Assembly (NCBI GenBank): GCA_948470475.1
Contig: OX419342.1
Coordinates: 21,620,344 to 21,684,343, forward strand
Source: Galaxea fascicularis
Lineage: Eukaryota > Cnidaria > Anthozoa > Scleractinia > Euphylliidae
Length of the DNA: 64,000 nt
Direction: 5' to 3'
The notes under the pieces: generated by a model
Told to the model about the DNA's origin: nothing
Databases searched by the model: none
Seen by the model: the letters and a program-made list of their open reading frames with translations, nothing else
Part shown: one piece after another, positions 45,400 through 55,595 of the stretch
Layout of the letters: each line of letters opens with the position of its first letter
Numbering within the stretch: position 1 is the stretch's first letter
Position numbers and translations under genes: made by a program

Positions 45400-47700
45400 G
45401 ATAAACCTGTCTTTTACTGTCTATTTTAATCGGACTGTCTGCCTCTGTCTTACTCGACATCAGGGGAGATGTATGGCCTTAGTTTTTGCGGTCAAATGAA
45501 TGTACTACCAGGTCGATCATGCCAGCTTCGGTCCTTACCTTTCTTGTTAAACCTACACAACATACGAGTAACAAAATCACTCCGGCGAAATATTTTTAGA
45601 TATGGTTTTAGTCAGTCAGTGATGCACAAATCGTAAATGCTTGCCGCATTGGTAGGATGTATTTCCCATCTCAAATATTTCACTTCAAAAGGTACTTTGA
45701 CAGTGAGAGACCCCCCTAATGAACCAGCAGGAAGATTGGTTTGCTTTTAAAGCCACACCAAATAAATCGTTTCGACCCATTTGCAAGACGCAAATACGAG
45801 TATTACCAATGTCAAGGCGACAGACAACAATTAATAAAGCTTCGTTAAAATCCATCTCACTTTTCAAAGCGATGCTTAACATGATTGTTTTATCTGCTAC
45901 AGTACTCTTTTTCGAGAATATACCGAAACCTTTCGAAGCAAAAGATCTCGGTCGTACTCAGGCCCGCGATCCGAAGCAAAACACCAGTCTTCTAGCTTCT
46001 GTTTGTACACTCGATTATACCGCAGAAACAAATAAACTGCGAGCAGTCTGAATTCGTTCTTTTGCTTTTCTCTCTAACTCTTCCCTTTGACGACAAACAT
46101 AAACACTGTTTCAGTGTCAATGTATTTAGCACACGAGTCGCTAAGTGGGAAAACAAAACAGATTGAATTGGAATTCGGAAATGTTGGTTTTTAAGGAGAG
46201 GAGAAAACCGGAGAACTTGGAGAAAAACCTGTCGGAGCAAGGACGATAACCAACAACAAATTCAACAAACATCTGACGCTGAGACCGGGAATCGGACCCA
46301 GTCCATGGGTGGGAGGCGAGTGCTCTCACCACTACGCCATTTGGCGTGGTTCACTGATTTACCAGTTTACGGCTGTTAAGAGGAGACCTGTAAGGAGACC
46401 TCCGAGTGCAGGCAACAAAGTTTGTACAAAACGTGTGGATATGGATGCCAAGGCAGAAGTGCGCATAAATTAGATGTTTGATTGTAGTGTTATATTCATT
46501 AAGCTTACTGACGCAGACTTTTGCTACTCGCAAGTCGCTGACAGACGCTTTGAATCAAAATTTTCCAAAACTATACGAATCTTAATCTTAAACTCAAAAG
46601 TCAGATATTTTTGACAAAATCGGGGTAGCCTAATGAGGCATAACTTTGTCAAGTTTCTGCTGAGAGTGACTGCTTTTGACAGAGTTACTGAAAACAACCA
46701 GATGCCGGAAGTCCTTTTTACTGTCGTTGACTGACTCCATGATGTAATGGTATCCCTGTGACATTAGGTCACGTGGTCGGAAAAACCATGTGCTTTTTCG
46801 TTGCGTAAAGCCCTCAACGTTACACATGACACATTTATGAATCCTGGGAGATATATTGTACCTGCCAACATTTTCTGACTTAAAGGCGTGAGACTTTTAT
46901 CCTGGCAGTGCCAGGATTTTCGAATACGATGGATACGACTATATCCGAAGAACTCGGAAGACGTCCTGTGACTTACGAAAACGCCCGAAGACTTCGGAAG
47001 ACGTTCCGAATAATTTACAACCCAAGAAGTGAATCGCCACTTCGTCTCCAGTGTATCGTCGTTTACTCGTTTAACATGGACTGTTCGATTCTCGCATTGG
47101 TTTGAGTTTACATATTTTTGGAAAGTAACAACTCACATTTTTTCAACCAGGCGTGACAAATTGGTCTCGTAGGCGTGAGTTGGCGCGAGATCGAAGTTTT
47201 CAACCCGCAGGCGTGAGAGTAGGCAGGTGTAGACATATCGGATGCGACAGGCATGTGTAAATATTCGTTTATGACACTGTTTACTCTATTGTTTCATGGT
47301 TCAAATTGCACCTGAACTGTCATTAGGCTCCGTTGCAGCAAAGCGTTATCTTGAAGATATCTTTTTCTGTCAATTAACTGTTTATGATCCGATACAGTTA
47401 CAAACAGTGGCTCAAAATTGCTAAAATAAAATAGCTAATTCCTAGTTCTAGACCTGCATGTTCACACTTCGTTGTTATTTTTTCACTTCTGCTCAAAGCA
47501 AAGCAGAGATCAGTATCGCCGTAAACTGAAGTGGCGAGCTGACTGAAGACTCCTCATCAACAGTTTTCATAATAGCAGTAAAACCGACGGAGCTAATGTC
47601 CATTGTAGTTTTGACTTGGAGGGAATCTTAGTATATATATGTGGCGCTTCGCTCTCGGAGAGCGAGAGAACTCTACTGTTGAGTTTGCTTGCGTTGAGTC
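45400..47700. other. Between genes F and G; no gene supported
   Basis: Contains the minus-strand SINE (46160-46346), a GGAAGACGT-rich stretch (46945-47010) and copy 3 of the upstream repeat (47250-47325). ORFs here are short and unconvincing. Confidence 0.55.
46160..46346 (-). mobile_element. tRNA-derived SINE, second family
   Basis: On the minus strand: GCCAAATGGCGTAGTGGTGA (A box), GGGTCCGATTCCCGG (B box), then a body with GTTGTTGGTTATCGTCC and a pyrimidine-rich TTTTTCTCC...TTCTCCGGTTTTCTCC tail. The plus-strand element at 58190 shares the body. Confidence 0.8.
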
Positions 47701-49427
47701 TCTCGGGTCACGTAACGATGTTAAAAGCCTGGGAGTTATTTCAGATGGAAAATGCAGCTGTTAAAACTCGCCAATGGCACTGTTTAAATACTTTTTCACG
47801 GTTTAACTCGCACTTAAATTGCAATTTATTTTTCTCGAAGATCGTTTCATTTTCTTACCGGCATTAAAGGAGAGTAGGTGCCGTATTATTACTGTTAAGC
47901 AGAGACTCCCCGGCTCTGGAGTTATATTAGAGATGGCTACTCCGGTAAGGGTTATACCAGTATCTCTGAGCTATGATTCTCGTGTATGCTTGTAGCAAAC
48001 GTTATAATGGCTGTTTATTCAATTGGGTGGATCCATTATCAGATCAAACACAATTTTTCTATTTAAAGAGAAAAATGAAAAACGAATATATAAAAACAAT
48101 TCTATCTATATCAAGAAATAAGATATTGATCAGGCACCTTTACGCAATTGCATAACTTATGTTCACAACTTGCAAGGATGATTCGAGATACTGGTTCGCA
48201 TGAGTTCACAGGAAATTGTCCTCGGTGGGGATTCTTAATCCTAAACAAGCGTTTGCTAAATGCTGGATCAACATGTCTATTAAAATCAATATCATTATCA
48301 ATCTCTTAAAAAGGGTCAACACCAACGATACACCACCAACGAAGGAGCCTTTTCATTGGACGAAAAGAAACAATGTTTGACAATCGATTCTGAGGACGGC
48401 GTTATTTAATAGAATTGTTAACTATTTCCACAAACATGTTCTTAGTCTTCCTTCAAGAAAGCTGCATTTCTGCTTAGAGCAAAAGGAGTTGCCTCAGAAA
48501 TCACAGTAAGTTTCCTTATGTCATGTATGCCTTGATCTCAAATAGCATTCTGCTATCTAAAAAGCTTTTTTTCCGCTGTATTTATTTTTGTTTGAGCTTA
48601 GCTCAACCGCACGCCTTTTATCTCTCTAACGTACACTGTAAACCGATGACTTTCGGATATCAGATGTCCAGATCTTCCAAAACAGACATTTTCCCCAAAT
48701 CATTTCTACTATTTGTAAATATGCTTCTGTTAAATTTTTAAGCCGCAGAAAATAGTGCCGTAATAGCCTGGATTTGAATAACGCTTCGTTTGATAACTTA
48801 TTCAAAAGCGAGCTGGTCTCACTTCGCACACTCAAAGGGCTCTTCTCTCCCTCAAAAATAAAATACATTTCACATTTTTTTGAAATTTTTGCGGGCAATT
48901 GAAGCAACATTTATTGAAGAAAGCTTCTGGATTTTTCAAACTACGGCCAAAGGAAATCCGGATTTCTGCGAGGCGACTGAGTTTTTTACTGGGTTTCTTT
49001 TCGACCTCCTAGCCCACGGGTCCAAGCCACTGCTACCATCATTCTTAATTTTTTTTTTTTTTAGTATACACCACACAAGTGAATAATGCATTTCGCGGGT
49101 TCTGATTGGTTAACTCGGAGGTGATTACCAAAGTACTATTCACCTACAATTGTTAATTATTTTATTCATCATTATTGTTATTATTTGAATCTTTAATAGT
49201 AATATTATCTGTGGGGTTCACGCATTTGGCAAATTTCAGATTTTTCACGAAAACAAGCATTGTCAAAGTTTGCTTAAATATGTCTGTTTCGACTTGAATG
49301 ATTTCAAACCAGGAATCATCGCTGACAGTGTCTTTGAACTTTCTATGAAATTAAAACCATAGCAATCACAGTATCCAAAAAATTTTTGGCTTTTTTACTT
49401 TAATACAGGTGCAGTTGAAAGGACAAC

Positions 49428-51479
49428 ATGGGATCTGTTTTGTTTAAAGTATCTGTGACTTTCTTTGCGATGCTGTTCTTGGCCTGTTGTGCTGCAACGC
49501 AAAGCAAACCGCCAACGAATGAAGTCGTAAGCCGAGTTCCTCCTTTTTTTCTTAGTAAATAAAGCCTCGGTTGTTTGTTGTACTTTGATTGTGAAAGAAA
49601 GGGTCTACTGAAGGTGCGACGGCGTATTTTTTTAGTAGGGGTGGAGGGACGAGACTTTATTAGGGCGGTGTTTTCACGGGTAGCCTTTCAGGTCGCTTAG
49701 CGACTGACAACCGGAAATCGCGTGATAACAGTTGCTTTTCCAACTCACTTGAAGTTAAGCGAGTCGGGAAATTAAGCCACCATACCCGGGTAGCTTATGC
49801 GAGTAGGTAATAAACTTCGGCCAATGAGTCACTTGCGTTTGTTCAAATTAGAAATACAACAGGCGTACTGTATTCGTTTGGATCTCCTGCCGTACTATTC
49901 AAATTGATGTATTGGCACGTGCTCTCTCCTCATTTAACCTTACCCGTGAAAACACTAAGCATTTTAAAGTCACTTAACAAGTCTGCAAACAAACCACTTT
50001 CAGGAATGTTAAGCGAGATAACGGCTGTCGTGAAAACACGGCCTAGACTTACTGTACATACAAATAAGAAACAATACACCATTTTGCTAATGGTCGGTTC
50101 TGAGTGAATTGTGGGTAGATCCAGTCCTTTGTGGGGGCAAACGAGGATTTAAAGACGTAATTTGAAATTGTAATTTTGCCCGTTTGCCCCCTCAAAGGAC
50201 TGGATCTACCCACAATTCTCCTGGAACTTATCATTAGTAAAATGGTGTATTGAAGGTGATCAAGGACGCTTTTATCTTTTGTTCTACCAATCAAGTCAAC
50301 TGTTCCCTACTGTTACGGTGGCATTCCCGGCACGCATGGAAAGCCTGGTACCCCCGGGTTACCAGGCCGCGACGGACGAGACGGTCGTGATGGATCCCCT
50401 GGCAATCAGGGAAAACCTGGGAGTACTGGGCCCCAAGGATCTCATGGTCCCAGAGGACCTCCGGGTGCCGATGGAAGGGATGGTGCTAAGGGAGCACCTG
50501 GAGACCAGGGCCCGCGTGGCCCGAAAGGAGAGCGTGGTGCAATGCCAGTGACGAATTGGAAGGAGTGCGTTTGGCAATACGTGAATGATGGTAAAGACAT
50601 CGGGCTGGTCCGGGTGAGTGGTTTATGCGAAGCAACGGCACTAGTTATTGCTGTATGGACGTGGTTGCAATTTACATGTAGTGGTACAGTTTGTTACGAG
50701 TTTATCATTTGTAAACTGATCGTAGGAGGAGAATCGACGTTATGTCATTGATTGAAGTAGCTGTAAAAAGCCGGATTGTCTGTGAGTTTTCGAGGATACT
50801 GGGAGCTGACTCACAGTTATTTATTAGCTTCACAAACGTGAAACACAATAGAAATTGTGTGCAAAACATGATGAAGAAGTAGCGAAAGAAAGCCGCGCCT
50901 GAAATATCCAGTCTTAAACGGGATTTGAACTCATTTAATTATCAGTCATACTGGTGCTGTCTTCCTCTACAGATCTAGAAACTATCAGATCAAATCAGTC
51001 TTGATATCTTCAGATTTCTTTCTACGAAGGAAAGAAAGAGTTGATTCTTTATGTTAATTCAGTATACGATAAGTGGGCTGAATTCCAATGCGTTTTGATT
51101 TTTCATTACTCCACGCGCATAGGAATGTGTGTTCATGAAGAATTTCTCTGATACAGCCCTTCATGTGTACTGGACAGGTGCCTTGAGAATCAGTGGCTGC
51201 AATGGGTGCTGTAAACGCTGGTACTTTACTTTCAATGGCGCTGAATGTGCAGCCCCTCTGCCCATTGATGGTGTGGCGTACCTGGGCCGTGCCGGAGCCA
51301 ACCAGGATCTTCATCGCGTCCGCCATATTGAGGGGCACTGTAATAACATCCATAAAGGAAGGGTTCGCGTGGGATTCTGGATCGGCAATTGTAACTCATA
51401 TGGAAACGCGGATGGTTACACGGGCTGGAATTCAGTGTCCCGGATTTTTGTGGAAGAAGTTCCCGGGCCCCAGGCTTAG
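49428..51479 (+). CDS. Gene G: secreted collagen with CTHRC1-like C-terminus
   Basis: Exons 49428-49526, 50296-50613 and 51123-51479, phase 0, predict 257 residues: signal peptide ([13 protein letters not shown]), 25 Gly-X-Y triplets and the CTHRC1-like domain. Over the 118 residues of exon 3 I count nine differences from gene F, so the duplication is recent. Differences concentrate in surface-type residues (S/A, T/A, Q/R, Q/H) while every cysteine is kept. Exon 2 uses an AAG acceptor at 50293-50295 where F has AAGCAG. An acceptor (TAATACAG) 19 bases before the ATG implies an untranslated first exon. AATAAA at 51560. Confidence 0.9.
49663..50043. mobile_element. Possible MITE in intron 1 of gene G
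   Basis: GGTGTTTTCACG near the left end is mirrored by CGTGAAAACACGGC at the right; an additional internal ACCCGTGAAAACAC occurs at 49944. About 380 bp, no ORF. No clean target duplication was found, so the boundaries are approximate. Confidence 0.45.
50073..50252. mobile_element. Inverted-repeat element abutting exon 2 of gene G
   Basis: Outer arms AATACACCATTTTGCTAATG and inner arms GAATTGTGGGTAGATCCAGT are both mirrored on the right side, making one ~180-bp hairpin. It ends only 43 bases before the gene G exon 2 acceptor. Gene F lacks it. Confidence 0.8.
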
Positions 51480-53336
51480 CTGTGAGCGCACTCGGCGCAG
51501 GCACTTCCATTGTTTCACGATCGGTCTGTGCCTCTTATTGTAATACGTTTAGCGATAGAAATAAAACACTGTGAAGCATGCTTGACTATCGTAGTATACC
51601 TTCATCTGTGTTTGCCTCCGTCTTACTAACCACCAGGAAAGGTGGATTTTTTACGGTCAATTAATGAATGCACCCCTAGGTCTTACCTCTCTACCAGATA
51701 CGAATAACACAATCGATATCGGGAAATTGTTTAGATAGAGTGATATTTAGCATTGACGTACAAATTGTAAATCTTAGCCAAATTGGCAGGGCTTATAACG
51801 GCTGAAAATTTACTTTAGGAAGGTGATAATCAGTATTCCAAAAAAATATTAAATCACTTCAAAAGGCTCTCAGGGGTTTACGACTGTGTCTGAATACTTT
51901 AAAAATACGAAGGCTTTAAATAAAGAAACAAACAGTCCACCTTTTGACATTGAAAGACCCCATCGCGAACGAGCAGGATGAGTGGTCTGCTTTTAGAGGC
52001 ACAAGAAACAGATAAATAAATACAAATAAATCATGATATTTACCCAGGAAGCTGTGAGGTCCTGCATCTGGAAAAAAAAGTCATTTTGACCCATTTGCAA
52101 AACGAAAATACGATTATTACGACTGTCAAGGTGACGGAAAACTACAAAGTTACGTTGAAATCCATCTCACGTTCAAAAGAGATCCACGAGATATTTTATC
52201 TGCTATTTTTGTGCTCTCCTTCGAGTATATTGGAAACCGCTTCATTTGAATCAGAACAAGAAACCTCTGGTCCCCAGTCTGACAAAAACAAACTTAACTA
52301 ACAAACTCAGAATTGTTCAGAATTGCTCAGTAAAAAATCTCCGTTGTTCATTTTCGGTCTGCTATTTGACTCAGAAAATATAAGGAGGCTGAAGGATCAC
52401 ATATGCCTATAACATTCGAACCCAATTTATAGGCGGGCATGTACCTATTTAATGGCCACTTCGCATCAGGCGACCAGGGACCACTATCAACTTCCCCGAG
52501 GGTGGTCGCTCACTAGGGGCCCCAGCTGTGTTTAGTTTGGTTGTTGCTACGCAGTACAGTGTCGCGTTGGTTTGTAGTGTGCAGTTTACGTATATAATTT
52601 ATTCCAATTTGGCAGTATAATTTCGCTTGTCAATGACATCGACAGTTTTAATACCATTTGAAGCGCACCGAGTGCAGTTTCGATCATTCAATCAGTTTAT
52701 GTAATCAGTTACGTGGCTGTAGCTGTTTCATTTCCCACGAGCAGTATAAATGTAAGTTTACATAAACTCCCCACGTTTAATTAGTATTTCGCTCATCGTG
52801 CTTCGCATTTATTTTTTATGCCACAATTTATGTTTAAAGTAAGTTTTAACCTCACGAAACCACATTTTGCTCACCAATTTGCAAATATGCCCGCTAAAAA
52901 TGTCAGTCTTCGCAGGACACATGTATCTTTCCCGCACTTCACGAGCAGATACGACAATAATCCTTTAGCGTCTGGTCGCAACAACACCACCAACACCAAC
53001 AACTACTGTTGATTGGGAAACAGACTCAATAGCACTTCCATGTATATAATGCTAAGGCGAGTCCTTGCTTGGTTTCTTTTCTTTTTGACATCGTCTTACA
53101 CTGCAGTCCAATCTTGTTTCAGACACATTTCGGGATAAAATACGTGCCCGAACATACATACCCACGAGGGCGTAGTCCGAAAGTCTTTAATCTAAAGTAA
53201 CGACGCAAGTGACACTATATCCCATAGGGTACGAGCCTTTTTGTCTAACCGCATTAGAATATGGTCGCACAAACGAAGAATTTCATATTTTTGGCGACTC
53301 ACACTTATTGATAAGTTTATATCTTGTGGTTATATA

Positions 53337-53525
53337 CAGTGAGTTTTATGGAACTCGTTTGTGTGCTTTATGTATTCCCTAATATCCTCTGACTAATTAG
53401 AGAATATTAATTGACGTTTTGAAACAAACGAAAACAAAAGGTCTTCTCAGTATTCTCTTTATACAGCTTACTAATTTACAACACAATTTTCCGTCCTTCA
53501 AAGCTCTTGCACCGTTACGTAGTTT
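53337..53525 (+). repeat. Direct repeat copy 1 (partner 53981-54152)
   Basis: ACAGTGAGTTTT...GAACTCGTTTG...ACAACACAATTTTCCGT...TTCAAAGCTC recurs at 53981-54152 in the same orientation with moderate divergence. The pair flanks the element at 53607-53873. Confidence 0.7.
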
Positions 53526-53606
53526 CAGTCAATTTACGAAGGAAAGAACATTGTACCACGGGAATTCGAATAGCTGCTCTTAGTAGCGTGGATACCTTGT
53601 TCCATG

Positions 53607-53873
53607 GAGGGTGGTAAAGAGGCGTGGGGAACCTAGATCACGTTTCACGGAAAATAAAACGGTCCTCACAATTTACGAAAAAAAAAACGCATAATGAAAA
53701 TAACGGTTCAAGGTGAGGTAAACATTTATTTCTCGTTTCACTGAAAATAATTTGCAAAATCACGCTTCACGGATACTATGGAAATCACGATCCACGAGGA
53801 AACATTATCCATTTCACATTTCACGGGAAAAAAGGGCCGATTACGAGTCACGAAAATACCCTTTACAACCCTC
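53607..53873. mobile_element. CACG-rich MITE with GAGGGTNGTAAAG ends
   Basis: GAGGGTGGTAAAG at the left is mirrored by CTTTACAACCCTC at the right (12 of 13). The interior is dominated by variants of TTTCACGG and ATCACGA. Similar CGTGAA-rich sequence is seen at 16.57-16.72 kb. Confidence 0.6.
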
Positions 53874-53980
53874 GTTTTCGGGGCTTAGCATGCAATACCT
53901 CAAAACCGTCTCAGAAAAAGGACGCACAAAAGAAAAATTAAAATTTTGCATTCACACTCATCAGATTCACGCCCTTATTT

Positions 53981-54152
53981 ACAGTGAGTTTTGTGAAACT
54001 CATTAGTATGTTCTAATTAGAGCGTACTAATTGAGGCTTTCAAACAAACGGGGACAAATTGGTCCTCTTGCTTAGAATTCTCTGTATACAGCATACTAAT
54101 TTTACAACACAATTTGCCGTGCTTCAAAGCCCACGCCAGTGATTTACGCAAT
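53981..54152 (+). repeat. Direct repeat copy 2
   Basis: Diverged second copy of 53337-53525. Shares ACAGTGAGTTTTGTGAAACTC, a TACTAATT block and ACAACACAATTTGCCGT. Confidence 0.7.
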
Positions 54153-55264
54153 ATGGCACATCATATATTAGTAATACTGGACTCTGATTAGCTGACCGGG
54201 TGTTTTTTGAAGCGCACATGACTTGCTCCATGTTTGTCCGGCAATGAGCACGCAAACCCTATGCTTTTCGTTAATTTTATTCATTGATGGGGTTTGCCTC
54301 TTTGAAGCCTTTTGGGAATATTGGCTTGTTCGGTGTGTTTTTGGAATGAAAATGAAATCCCCTTTAATAAATAATACTGTGCGACTGAAGCAGAGGTGAA
54401 AAAAGCAGGTCAGTGCAACAGATTGAAACAATCTTTGGCCAAACCGTGACACAACGGAGGTTTTGGTCCGTATCTAATAAATTCGTTTAATAACGATTTC
54501 AGTTTAATTACCAACACCTCAGCAATTTCCATAAACACGCCAAAGTGCTTTTCGCAAATGATAAGAGTTGCGGCATATAGAAAGATATAATGAGAGCATT
54601 TCACCACTCACTTTGCTCCTCGTTAAAAGCGCAATGTCATGCAGTATTGCAAAAGTAATCAAACAGCCTTCTTGTCAAATGTACTGGATCTAGACGAATG
54701 AATGCAAGACGTAATAATTACATTTCAGAGCCATATCACAACTCCGAAAGGCATGGTAGAAAAAGCAACACTCTGGTCCAATTTAAAGCCGAGGCCCCCG
54801 GGCCCAAAACCTGCGCAGGGGGCCATAAAATGTATCCGTTTTTATCTTATTATTTATTCCATTCAAAAATACATGAAGATGTGCTGATAAACTAATTGCA
54901 AAGTAAAATAAAAAGAAGAGAATTACAAAGTAACATGGAAACAGAATGGAGAAGGGCAAAAAAGGTCAACAAAACGTTGAAAGCAGGGTCTCCTTTATCT
55001 TTATGTCGGGATTCGCCATTGTAATGAACCACCTAGTGCTGTCTTTGTTTGCCAAAAGATTAATAGCTATTCAGGAAGAGATAGGTAACCTTAGTAAAAA
55101 CAACTATGTGATAGCCCTGTAAAGAAATTTGATGGTGAAAATAACTTCTTTTTTTAAACTGTGATTATAACAAACTTTCTCACATTTTCCAACGACAATT
55201 TGAAAACCCGTCGTAACGACTCTCAACTGATCTGTTTTGTATTTCTCAGCTGAATCAGATCGAT

Positions 55265-55555
55265 ATGGTTGTCAAAGCAACAGTGTTCATTCTGTGCCTC
55301 GTCTTGGTGCCATTTATGATGGAAGCGAGGTTGCCCGAAGATCCCGGTGGTAAATTCACGGAAAACATAAATAAAACCAATTACGTGCACTAATGTCTTT
55401 GCGAGGGTCTTAAATCGTTATTTTGGCGCAACGCAGACTATTCAGAAAACGAATCGAGTTTCCAGGAAGGAATCACCAAGAGGAATTACTGCTTTGACGT
55501 ATTTTATCACCCAGCACAGCACCTCAAATCTTTTGAAACGAACCGATAAGTTAAG

Positions 55556-55595
<40 letters not shown>

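Larger units (their letters stand above)
51570..55264. other. Between genes G and E; repeats only
   Basis: No gene supported. Holds the direct repeats at 53.3 and 54.0 kb and the CACG-rich element between them. Confidence 0.55.

Noticed and set aside
46270..46346. Minus-strand tRNA-like sequence
   Set aside because: Same reason: the tRNA-like head is followed by a SINE body shared with 58.2 kb.
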